Source: Microcebus murinus
Lineage: Eukaryota > Chordata > Mammalia > Primates > Cheirogaleidae
Length of the DNA stretch: 64,000 nucleotides
Assembly (NCBI RefSeq): GCF_040939455.1
Contig: NC_134108.1
Span: 52,079,501-52,143,500 of the forward strand
Reading direction: 5' to 3'
Shown piece after piece: positions 24,290 through 33,117 of this stretch. Made by a program: the position numbers and the translations under genes. How positions within the stretch are numbered: position 1 is the stretch's first letter; each line of letters starts with the position of its first letter. The notes under the pieces are model-generated. The model was not told where the DNA came from. It searched no databases and saw nothing but the letters and a program-made list of their open reading frames with translations.

Positions 24290-26060
24290 TACTGAGTCTT
24301 TTCCTCAGTCAGTACCCAAGGACAAGCCTCTCCAGCCCCATCCCTCTCCTAGTTCCTAGCTGCTGTGTGAATATACCTCCTACTCTTAATTCCTCAAATT
24401 CAGTCTAGCACCCTCTGTCACTGCAAAACCCACTTCGTGTTTGCAATCTCATCTGAACACATTTCTGCCCCTCTCCTGTAGTCTGTCTGTCATATTGATG
24501 CTTTCATTTTTTCACCTGCTGATTCCTCAGTTTGGAGATGGGGGTCAGGGATCTTCCTTGCTTTCCATTGCTGCCGCCAGATCACTCTGCAGCATCCTTA
24601 TCTGAAAGCTCCTGCTCCACTGAGGTCCATGGTGCTCAGCTGTATATGTCACCCTTCCTCTTCATTGCTGTCATCTGCAACCTCCTAGCTCTTCCTCCTT
24701 CATCAAAGATGTGGGCAGCTGGCTCTTGGTCTTTCCACACATTCCACCTTCCAACAGGCTTCAGAGTTCTAGTGGCATGTGCCCTTCTCACCTCTAATGG
24801 TCCCTTATTTCTCCCATTTCAGCAGCCCATTGCCACATGCCCTGGACCCTGTCTTCACCCCACACTGCTCTTACTCCAAAATTACTGATTGAAATTGCTA
24901 ATTCAACAGCTCCAAAATTACTAATTAAAATTACTAATTCAGAATGCTCACACTCTGATTGATCATAGCTCTTATCTTTCCAGTTTGCTTATGAAACTAC
25001 CTCCACGCCTGTAAAACTCAAGGCATGAAAGAACAGAGATTGTGTACTTCCTACAGTCTGGCTTCTTCCCAAAGAGAAGAGACACAGGTATGGGCAAAGC
25101 ATGCTTATCCGTTCTCCTCAAATTTACCAGCCCTGGGGAAAAAGCCCCAGAGTGTCACTCTAGAGGTTCTTTCCCATGAAATGTGTAGTACCCTCAGCCA
25201 TCTGCCCAATTTCCTGGCTTCATCATTTTGATTTTATTATTAAGCCTTTGATCATCCAGGGACTGGCCTTGAGTAAGGGCAGCTGTCCCAAACCTACCAG
25301 GGACTGCTGATATGCAATGTAAAATTCCCTCCCCCAGACATTTCTTAAACAGGTTAAAATGGACAATAATTAAAATATCCAAAGGCTGAAAGTTCAGTTC
25401 ATACTCTATTTCACATCCCAAATTATGTCCAGGTACATCTATCCAGTATAGAGGTTCTACAATAAGATTAAATTCCCACATAAGGATACTCCAATTATAA
25501 AGGGCAACCAACATAGAGATGCCTCACATTTGAATAAAAATCCCCTTCATTAGTAATCTCTTAGGAAGAAATCCAAGTCCAAAGATGAAATTCCCTGATA
25601 AGTTAGAATTGACAGAGGTTAAAGTACAAAGGAATTAAATCCAAAATCCATCCTCTCCAGTTTCTCATTCTGTTCAGATTCAACCCAAGGGTTTCTCTGT
25701 CCTTCAGAAGCCAAAGTCTTCATGGCCTCAGAAGTTGTATTAATTCACCACAAAGGCTCTCATATATCAGTCTTTTTCACAATAAAGAGTCCAAAGAATT
25801 AATAGGATTTACAAGATTGTCACAGCAATAGCCAATGCCCATGAAATTTATAAAATAAGCAAATCCTTAGCCCTAGGGCAGTTATTTCAAGCAAAACAAA
25901 GTTCCCAGAATTCAGGACCCAGATTTACCAAAGGCCATTGCAGAGATTTAGTGAAAAATTCTTCTTGTTTTCAGTTATGCTAGGATTCCTGTCTTTTGAT
26001 GCCAACTATTATTTTATGACCATAAAATAAGCTTGATTGAGAGAAAATTTCAGTTAAGAG
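24290..26060. other. No recognised gene; possible old repeat debris
   Basis: 24300-24890 is C/T-rich and L2-like in flavour. The 118-codon frame at 24532-24888 has no domain that I recognise. 25200-26060 is A-rich on the plus strand with no identifiable element. The 106-codon minus-strand frame at 25194-25514 has no supporting signal. Confidence 0.4.
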
Positions 26061-26066
26061 GTAAAA

Positions 26067-26412
26067 TGATTGATTTTCATATATTGAACCAACTTCACAT
26101 ACCTTGTATAAATTCCATTTGGTCATGGTTCGTAATCATTTTTCTATATTGCTAGACTTTGTTGCTAGTTTTTGTTGAGTATTTTTGTATCAATATTTAT
26201 GAGGGGTTTGGTCTGCTTTCTTGTGATACCTTTGTCTAGTTTTGGTATCAGGTAATACTAGTTTCATAGAACAATTTGTAAAGTTCCCTCCTCTTCTATT
26301 TTTGGGGAAAGTTTGTGACAAAATGTGCTAATCTTTAAACATTTGGTAGAATTTGCCATTGATGTTATATGGTCTTTTCTTTGTGGAAAGTTTTTCAATT
26401 TCCAGTTCAATC
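26067..26412 (-). repeat. Old L1 ORF2 RT segment, inverted 5' piece
   Basis: On the minus strand this reads as the early RT region of an old L1 ('cctcttctatttttgg' and 'tgatacctttgtctagttttggtatcagg' seen on the plus strand). Its left edge corresponds to the L1 position just before the start of the plus-strand segment at 26413, which is the signature of a 5' inversion. Confidence 0.8.
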
Positions 26413-26922
26413 AAAATAATATATCATATTAATAGAATAAAAGATAAAAGCAGCATGATTATCTCACTAGATACATAAAAAGTATTTGACAAAATCGAAC
26501 ACCCTTTTATGATAAAACACTCAGCAAACTAGGAATAGAAGGGAACTTTCTAAGCCTTCAAAAAGCTCACAGCTAATATCATACATAATGGTGACGGACT
26601 GAAAGCTTTCGTCCCAAGATCAGAAACAAGAAACAAGATGAGAAAGAAGGAAAAAGTGTCTGCTTTTGTCACTGCTATTCAACAGCATACTGGAGGTTGT
26701 ATCCAGGGCAATTAGGCAAGAAAAAGAAATAAAAGGAGTCTAGATTTGAAAGGAAGAAGTAAATCTATCTCTACTTGCAGATGACATCATCCTAAGGATC
26801 CAGACACAAAAAAAATAAACTATTAGAGCTAATAAGTGAGTTTGGCAAGGTTACAGGATACAAACTCAATATACAAAACTTAATTCTATTTTTGTACCTT
26901 AGCAATGAACAGTCCAAAAAGG
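26413..26922 (+). repeat. Old L1 ORF2, direct 3' piece, left of the provirus
   Basis: Continues the same L1 in the opposite orientation: 'catattaatagaataaaaga', 'agtatttgacaaaatcgaacaccc', a decayed active-site block near 26780 ('gcagatgacatcatcct'), 'agcaatgaacagtccaaaaagg'. The retrovirus interrupts it here. AAAAGG at 26917-26922 is the left copy of the proviral target duplication. Confidence 0.85.
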
Positions 26923-27365
26923 TGTCCCGGCCCGCAGGACCTTTTGTTACTCGTGGGGTCAAGGGGGACCGTGCCTGAAAGAGATGGGCGAGAGAAAGGA
27001 ACGAGACCAAGCAAAGGGTTGTCAAGGTCTACTTTACTTGGATTCTTTGTAAGTTTTATAAGCATACAGAAACAAGGAAGTAGAAACAGAAAAATAGAGT
27101 GGGGTGACGATGAGGCTTGGGTCTGGGTTAATCAGCCCCAATCAGCGTCTTATCGGTATCAAAGCTGTTTGTGACCGGTTACTCATCCCCAACCTGGCAG
27201 GTGGTCGGGAACAATTGCAGTTAGCACATCCTGGAGAATTCCATGGTCAGCACGTCATGGTATGCATTCTTCTTGGAGCTATAGCTGGAATTTTCCAGGG
27301 CGAAGCCCGTGCATAGGACGAGTCATAGGGGAGTTGAGGGTCTTTGAGGGTCCTTGCCTCTAACA
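26923..27365 (-). repeat. 3' LTR of the betaretrovirus (443 bp)
   Basis: In viral sense it runs from TGTTAGAGGC (27365) to CCGGGACA (26923). It has a TATAAAA box at 27054-27060. It differs from the other LTR at six positions, five of them transitions, and three of those look like CpG decay on one copy or the other. No canonical AATAAA was found. AGTAAA shortly after the TATA box is the best poly(A) signal candidate. Confidence 0.96.
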
Positions 27366-27380
27366 TCTCCCCCTCTCTTT
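27366..27380 (-). other. Polypurine tract
   Basis: AAAGAGAGGGGGAGA in viral sense, directly adjoining the TG of the 3' LTR. It is the plus-strand DNA primer site and confirms the LTR boundary. Confidence 0.9.
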
Positions 27381-27404
27381 ATTAATATGAGGGAGATTTA
27401 TATA

Positions 27405-27665
27405 GGTGGGTGGAGAGCCTGTCTTAGGCTATGCGATGGCCTTCCGCGACCAGCACCCCAAATATAAGATTGGGCGATTAACGTGAAGGTGAGGCCTCTG
27501 TCTTAGGCTATGTAGGTGGCATCCAGCTCCGGCACTTTTGATTATGAAGTGTGCCCCCGGGCATGGACCTACAATATTCCTGTCATGGAGTCACCTCACC
27601 GTCGGTGGGGTGTGCATCTGGTATACGGCATCGCGATAATCCCGTCATGGGCGTCTCCACAGCTT
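27405..27665 (-). promoter_or_regulatory. CTE-like RNA export element (two-loop symmetric hairpin)
   Basis: Type-D retroviruses carry a constitutive transport element between env and the 3' LTR, whose two internal loops containing CCTAAGACAGG bind NXF1/TAP. Here CCTAAGACAG occurs twice (viral sense; 27419-27428 and 27498-27507). The opposite strand of each loop has a paired CCATGAC(G/A)GG block (27641-27650 and 27581-27590). The stems pair symmetrically. Outer: 27654-27660 with 27410-27416, and 27629-27634 with 27433-27438. Inner: 27591-27595 with 27488-27492, and 27567-27572 with 27512-27517. I checked the pairing by eye only. Confidence 0.8.
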
Positions 27666-27777
27666 TTGGAACCAACTGCGTTCCATGTCTGAGGCAAGGT
27701 TTGAGAAATTTAGACCCTCAGTTGGGTGTATTGGGAGACTCTTCACGGAGGTCTTCTCTGGAGCCTCTTTGTTCTAG

Positions 27778-28669
27778 CTATTGGTAAAACATGGAGACCG
27801 ATTTTTGTGTGGCTGCATCTACCTGTGACTTGACAAAATTAGTTAGTTTTTTGAATGCCCAAGGCCCAAAGGTGAGGAGCAACAGAAAACTTACAAGTGG
27901 CCCTAAGACACTGGGAAGCAATGTGGATAGCCAGGGGGATGTGGAAAACCAATTTTGATACCATGCTTCACTCTGTTCTCTCCATTTTTTCTTATCCTCT
28001 AGGCTTTGTCTGACTCTTTCAATGCTATCTTCTACTAGACCTGTTTTGTCTGCGTAGAAGGAACATTCTTCTTTAAGTACTGTGCACAAACCTCCTTCTT
28101 GGAGGAACACTAAGTCTAGGCCTCTTCTATTTTGCAACACTACCTCAGAAAGCGAAGCGAGGGATTCTTTGAGATATTTTAGGCCCTGCTGTAGCTCTCA
28201 GAGATCATTATCGATGGCAGCAGAGAGCTGCAGGTATTGCTGGTTGGAGGTGACTAGAGAGGCTTTGCCTGTTCCAGCCCCTGTGGCACCAAGGCCTAGA
28301 ACAACTGCGAGTGTTATGGCCGTGATGGGCTCTCTCTTTTTTCGGCGCATTGTGGTGCCGCGCTCCCAAAATTTGAGCAATTCGTCAGCAGGATGTATAG
28401 TGAGTCTGGGGAAGAGCATGACTAACACACAATATTCTCTATGCTCAAGAAACGTTGCAGTGACTACATACGGGGTGAGGCCGGAAGAATAAGCAAAATA
28501 AGAGGTGTTAGATGCCTGAATATACTGAAAGGTGGAGTCGACAGTAATTGACTGATTGCATACTTTCTTTAAGGGTGCAGGGGGAAGCATTCTTGGGCTA
28601 AGAAGGCAAAGGCCTAGGCCTGTGACTTGGCTGAGTGTCAGGCCATCATGGGTCTCTAGGCTCTATCTG
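27778..28669 (-). pseudogene. env: env remnant: C-terminus of SU and gamma-type TM, with nonsense codon
   Basis: Env mediates entry. Only the last part of SU remains (LTLSQVTGLGLC near 28620-28640). A furin-type site RRKKR (28333-28347) is followed by a hydrophobic fusion-peptide region. An in-frame TGA at 28198-28200 splits TM. Beyond it come the LQNRRGLDLVFLQEGGLC immunosuppressive-type segment (about 28085-28140) and the C-x6-C motif, a membrane helix (27865-27930) and a short tail ending at 27778. The usual C-x6-CC reads C-x6-CS here: the Cys that would pair with SU is a Ser codon (28060-28062). The gamma-like TM on a beta gag-pol is the type-D arrangement. Confidence 0.9.
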
Positions 28670-30018
28670 AGTTTGCTGGTGTCCGATAGAGGAACTGAAT
28701 TAATTTATCAGGGGGGTAATGATTATCTAGTTTGCCCTGGAAAGATGTACAGTTAACCACCCAGTCATCATCATTTTGTATTAGCCACCGAATTTGAGAA
28801 GCATTGTAAGGGAGTATTATGATATCTGGATCCTTTCCAAAGAGCTTAAGGGAGTTTTCTCTCCCCAAGCGAATAATTTTAGCTACTAAGTAAGGGTAGG
28901 TGGGAAGGACTTTAGGGGGGGAAGCCGATAGGTGAACCCAAAAAAGGGGCTTGCCCCGCCAAAAGAGTCCTGTGGGCGAAAAGGGGGTAGGGAGGACAAT
29001 GAAGTACAAGGGGGAGTCGGGGGAGAAGTAGCCAATGGCCTGGGCGTTTATGGCCTGCTCGACCAAATTAAGCGCTTGCTGCCCTTCTTTAGTTAGGGAG
29101 CGTGGAGAGGTTGGATTGGCATCTCCCTGCAGGATGTCAAATAGGGGTTTTAACTGTCCTGTGGTGAGTCTTAAATATGGGCGAAGCCAATTAATGTCAC
29201 CTAGAAGGCGCTGAAAATCATTAAGGCATTGAAGAGAGTCTTTTCTGATTTGCACCTTTTGGGAGAGGACCTTATTGGGGAACAATTCAAAGCCTAGGAA
29301 CAGGTGAGGGGGGCAGACCTGAATCTTTTCAGGGGACAGGTGGAGGCCTCGAGCTTGTAAGGCTGAGACAACCTGTATGGTAACTTGATGTAAGGTTGCC
29401 TCATCGGTCCCAGCCAGAAGAATGTCATCCATATAATGAATTATATATAGCTGAGGATGTTGAATTCTAAAAGAATCAATTGTCTGAGCTACATATTTTT
29501 GGCAAAGGGTAGGGCTGTTGGCCATGCCTTGAGGCAATACTCGCCATTGGAAGCGCAGAGAGGGTCCTATACGGTTTACTACCGGGAGACTGAACGTGAA
29601 GCATTTGCAGTCATCTGGGTGCAATGGTATGGAGAAAAAGCAATCTTTTAGGTCAATGACTATCTTATAGTAGCCTTTGGGGATAACTACGGGCGAAGGC
29701 AAACCAGGCTGGAGTGCCCCCATGGGAACCATTGTTTGGTTAACAGCCTGTAAGTCTTGTAGCAGCCGCCATTTGCCAGTCTTTTTTTTAATGACGAAAA
29801 TGGGGGTGTTCCATGGTGAAGTAGAGGGCTCTATGTGTCCGGCAGCTAATTGTTCCTGCACCAATGCTGTAGCTGCGGCTAGCTTGTTAGATGGGAGGGG
29901 CCACTGATTGATCCAGACAGGTGAGTCACTTTTCCAAGTGATTTTATCTGCCTGAAGTGCAGGGGGATCAATGGCCCTTACGAAAAATGGTCTTTGAACC
30001 CTAGTCCTGATCTGTCTG
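28656..30018 (-). pseudogene. pol: pol pseudogene: reverse transcriptase, truncated before RNase H
   Basis: The RT copies viral RNA to DNA. The frame is open from about 30018 to 28656 with no internal stop. It holds fingers (SPWNTPIFVIKKK, WRLLQDL), the first catalytic Asp in VIDLKDCFF, the LPQGMANSP block and the YMDD active site at 29424-29435. Thumb and connection regions follow, recognisable by 'LLGDINWLRPYLRLTT'. It ends soon after the connection domain at the deletion junction, so the RNase H active-site residues and the whole integrase are absent. A free-standing RT frame of this length without stops matches a recent insertion rather than proven function. Confidence 0.93.
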
Positions 30019-30033
30019 ACTTAGGGAGGGTGG

Positions 30034-30398
30034 TTAGGGTGCTCTTAGTCCCTGACCCTCTTTGCCTAAACCCTGTCCTGGGAGGAATCCCTGTTTAAGC
30101 ATTTGGCTGGCTACAACTTCATTGGGTCTGCACATAATGACATTCATTTGTGTAAGGATATCACGCCCCCATAAGTTAACAGGTAGGCTCGGGACTACAA
30201 AGGGTTGAGTAGTACCTCTGTTTCCCTCAGAGTCTTCCCATGTCAAAATTTTTGAGCTCTGGAGAGTATCTAGACTGTCCTATACCTTGTAAGTGCGTAA
30301 GGGAGGGCTGCAGTGGCCATGAATCGGGCCAGGCGTCTTGGGCAATAACTGTGGAATTGGCGCCTGAATCAAGAAGGCCTTCAAAAAGTTTACCATCT
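30034..30398 (-). pseudogene. pro: pro, aspartic protease and G-patch domain
   Basis: The protease matures Gag and Gag-Pro-Pol. The catalytic Asp motif is LLDSGA, with DSGA at 30359-30370 (most retroviral proteases have DTGA or DSGA). After a frame change in an A/T homopolymer near 30247-30252, the flap and C-terminal half continue: 'NLWGRDILTQM' (the conserved GRDLL/GRDIL segment) near 30160, then a G-patch (GFLPGQGLGKEGQGL) close to 30040-30085. A G-patch after the protease is a betaretroviral hallmark. Two breaks, this frameshift and the micro-insertion, prevent translation. Confidence 0.88.
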
Positions 30399-30446
30399 TT
30401 GCCTCATGTCACATAACTGAGAAAAAAAAAAAAAAAAAAAAAAAAA
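30399..30446 (+). mobile_element. Micro-retroinsertion in pro (23 nt plus poly(A))
   Basis: 'ttgcctcatgtcacataactgag' type 23-nt body (30399-30421) followed by 25 A's, flanked by perfect 16-bp copies of AAAAAGTTTACCATCT (30383-30398 and 30442-30457; the last A's are shared with the tail). This is the structure of an L1-machinery insertion that was almost completely 5'-truncated. The body does not match the L1 3' end or Alu, so a host mRNA 3' end is likely. The offset is 59 bp and shifts the pro frame. Confidence 0.85.
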
Positions 30447-30457
30447 GTTTACCATCT

Positions 30458-30840
30458 AATTTTAGCCGCAGGGTGGGCCGTTCCTTGGTGATAGCTTGGA
30501 CCCAATAGAGATCAGAAAAGCCAGGGCAAGAAGCACCTCGGTTAGAGGTGATGGCTGGGAAGGATGTATTAAGGGGCAAGGGTAATGCCTGAGCTAAGCG
30601 CTGTCCCTTAGAGACATACACCGGGCCTGTAAGCGCACTGGCTAAGATGTTAATTTCCCCGGTAAAGTCACTATCTACTATGGAGGGGTGGACTATGAGC
30701 CCCGCAAGAGTGGAGGAGGCTCGGCCCAGAATAAAAAAGAACATATTAGCCGGAGGGGGGGGTCCAAAGGAGCCAGTGGGCAAAATTTGAACACCATCCT
30801 CAGGTCTTAATATTGTGTCGGAGGAGGCACACAAGTCCAT
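30458..30840 (-). pseudogene. pro: pro, N-terminal dUTPase domain
   Basis: dUTPases hydrolyse dUTP to keep uracil out of viral DNA. In betaretroviruses the domain is fused ahead of the protease and reached by -1 frameshifting from gag. Residues follow the trimeric dUTPase motifs: motif 2 GRASS (39-43), motif 3 IVDSDFTGEI (54-63), motif 4 GQRLAQ (79-84) and a motif 5-like RGASCPGFSD (101-110). The frame is -1 relative to the second gag frame, as expected. It runs into the retroposed micro-insertion and stops inside it near 30409, so the fusion to protease is lost. Confidence 0.88.
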
Positions 30841-32962
30841 TCCTGCGCTCCCTGTGGTTGCTCGGAGGAGTCTAAAGTCTGAGGGCTCTCTTGTCGCCTG
30901 TTCCCCGAGGCCGACTGAAATTGAATAGGATGGGGGCCCCGGGGCTGGCCCCTCAGGCCGTTTCCCAAAAGGGGGGGCAAGGGGTTTCCAAAGACATCAG
31001 TCTTGGAGTGGCATTGATTGGCCCAATGCTTTCCCCTCTCACAGCTAGGACAGAGGGAGGAGGGCTGGGCTGGTCTGCCTGGCAGCTCACTGAGGTTAGG
31101 GGTAGCAGAGGAGACGGCTAGGGGGCACTGCCTTGCAAAGTGCCCTGGTTGACCGCATTTAAAGCAGTCCCTCTGTGCCGCGGTCCCTTGGATGGCGGCC
31201 CCAACCGCAAGCTGTACGGCCTGTGATACCTTATGGGCGAAGGGGTCAACATCATTACACATTCTAATCATGTCATTAAGGTCTTTATTTTTGAGTTTGA
31301 CTCTAAGAATGGCCCTACAGGTGCTATTGGCATTTTCATAGGCCAATTGTTTAATAAGCCTATTATTCTCATCTTCGTGTCTGAGGGTTCTTTCAGCAGA
31401 CTCTAAAAGCCTGCCCACAAATTCACTAAAATCCTCTTGAGCTCCCTGGGTGATTTTTGTCAGGGGAGTAAGAACAGATCCCGTAGAGGGAAGTGTTCGC
31501 CAGGCGCCGAAGGCGGCTGCGGCGGTCTGAGACAAGAGCCCAATAGGGAGTCTCTTTTGGCGCTGTTCAGTGGCAAATTTTCAAGGGTCCAAGATGCAGA
31601 ATTGGGGTTTTTTAAATTATTAGCAGCCATGGTCTGACAGCGGTTGAGAAAGTCGGCCTTCCAAGAGAGGAACTGTCCGCGAGAAAGGACCGCCTGTACT
31701 AGTTTGACCCATTCTCTAGGGAGCAGGTAGCCGCCCCCTGAGGCTGCTTCTAGGAGGGAATAGGTAAAGGGTGCATTGGGCCCATATGTCCTAACAGCAG
31801 AATTCAGTTCTTTTAAGGTTTTGAACTTTAGCCTGCGAAATTCAGTGGGCTCTGCAGTGGGCCCCGGGACTGTCTCCTCCGGGGGGTCATCACTTTCACT
31901 TTCCCTTTCTTTCTCTTCTGTATTCTCGTCATCTGAATCTTGGGGCGGGGACTGGCTAGAAGAAGGGGCGGCAAGGTCTCCTTGCCTATTAGACCGGGTA
32001 ACTACCAGGAATGCTAGGGCTTTATGGGAGGACTTTAAGGATTTTTTATTTAAGGTGGCGTGGGATTGGGCGGTCTCATGACGTGGGTGGCTAATGAAGA
32101 CAGAATCTTTAAGCGTATCTTGGAGGAAGGACAAGTCTTTGGAAAGCTGGGCAAACTCTTTTTGAAGTTGTAAGACATCCTTTAATTGCGTAACCCTTTG
32201 ACTTAAGTCTTTTTTGGCACGCAAAAGTAAGGGCATTGTAAGGGGAGGCATTAACGAAGGTGCGCAAATCTGGGGTGCGTAAGGAGGCGGCCATTCGGGA
32301 TCGTGATATTGGGCCGCTTCCTCTCCGAGGGTTGCCTCTTCTGCGGGGTCGAGGGACTCTTGGAGGGGTTGTTTCTTGAATACCGGGTAATTGAATGCAT
32401 GAGGGGCCGTACCCTCGGGCAAAGGAGGATAGAGGGTCTTGGTGTCTGGCCTACTAATCGGGGGCTCGTCCCTAGATGTCTGGAGCTCAGCCGAGGGGTC
32501 CTGAGGGGGCATATTAATACAAACTGAGGGGCAAGGGGAAGGGCATGTTGGTCTCTCACGATTATTAGGGGAAGCCGACCCTCCGGTCGCCTCTAAAGAC
32601 GTTCTCGAAGCAGACCGCGACACGGGTTGGAGGCAGAATTCTGCTACTAAGAGCAGCAGCTTTTTATTGGGGTCTGAATCTGCTCCCTCAACAATATCTC
32701 TGATTAGTCCCCAGTACGAGAAAACAGATACAGGGACGGCATCTGGGCCCTTATTCAGAAGTAAATTGTTTAGATCTCTGCCTACCTTTTGCCACTTGCG
32801 TGGGTGAATTTCAGGTTCACCAACATTAAACCAAGGACAAGCACGATCAATGAACACAAAAAACTTTACTAGGTCCTTTTTCTTAACTCTAATTCCAATC
32901 TCTCTGAGTGAGGCCTTGAGATCCTTGATAAAAACGGCCTCTTTAGACAAAGAATGGCCCAT
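30807..32962 (-). pseudogene. gag: gag pseudogene (MA, PPPY region, CA, NC) with one frameshift
   Basis: Gag builds the virion core at the membrane and packages the RNA. The start at 32962 is chosen because Met is followed by Gly, the myristoylation signal, and a conserved type-D MA pattern follows (CPWF at residues 42-45, FSYWGLI near 81-87). A PPPY late-domain motif at residues 225-228 (32279-32290) would recruit NEDD4-type ligases. Residues about 247-290 form a Leu-rich coiled-coil-like stretch, and 341-365 are very acidic. CA begins about residue 370. The first frame runs 500 codons to 31460. The correct frame changes near 31575-31580, a short homopolymer, and continues in a second frame (to 30807). 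That frame carries the major homology region (QGAQEDFSEF...) and two CCHC zinc knuckles, CFKCGQPGHFARQC and CPSCERGKHWANQC. The C-terminus overlaps the pro frame. It is not translatable as one protein. Confidence 0.93.
30900..30906 (-). promoter_or_regulatory. Candidate decayed gag-pro frameshift heptamer
   Basis: GGGGAAC in viral sense, read in gag phase as G GGG AAC. It is one A-to-G change away from the betaretroviral slippery heptamer GGGAAAC and sits in the phase needed for a -1 shift into the dUTPase frame, within the gag/pro overlap. The functional assignment is inferred. Confidence 0.45.
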
Positions 32963-32989
32963 CTCGATGGGATGACAATGTAAAAAATC

Positions 32990-33000
32990 TACTCACCAAG
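32990..33000 (-). promoter_or_regulatory. Leader 5' splice donor candidate
   Basis: CTTGGTGAGTA in viral sense, with a consensus G/GTGAGT junction at about 32997/32996. It lies between the PBS and the gag start, where retroviruses place the donor for env mRNA. The acceptor would have been in the deleted pol/env region. Confidence 0.7.
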
Positions 33001-33097
33001 CCGTCGATTCTGTGAGCGGCAGAAAGGAGGTCTCTTCAGGGATTCTCCGGAGAACTGTCTGTAAACCGCGTGCATCCGACAAAAGTCCATACCTCGA

Positions 33098-33115
33098 GCC
33101 CCACGTTGGGTGCCA
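33098..33115 (-). other. Primer binding site, tRNA-Lys1,2 type
   Basis: In viral sense TGGCACCCAACGTGGGGC, two bases after the LTR. It differs from the complement of the tRNA-Lys1,2 3' end at one position (CpG to CpA), which fits post-integration decay. MPMV/SRV-type betaretroviruses use this primer, whereas MMTV uses tRNA-Lys3. Confidence 0.9.
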
Positions 33116-33117
33116 AT

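Noticed and set aside
24532..24888. 118-codon plus-strand frame
   Set aside because: Falls in C/T-rich, L2-like sequence; residues show no domain and the start has no support.
26792..27316. Open frames across the proviral LTR, repeated at 32993-33511
   Set aside because: They lie in LTR sequence and recur only because the LTR is duplicated.
28082..28492. 136-codon plus-strand frame inside the provirus
   Set aside because: Antisense shadow of env. Similarly, 29457-29907 and 31776-32081 are antisense shadows of pol and gag.
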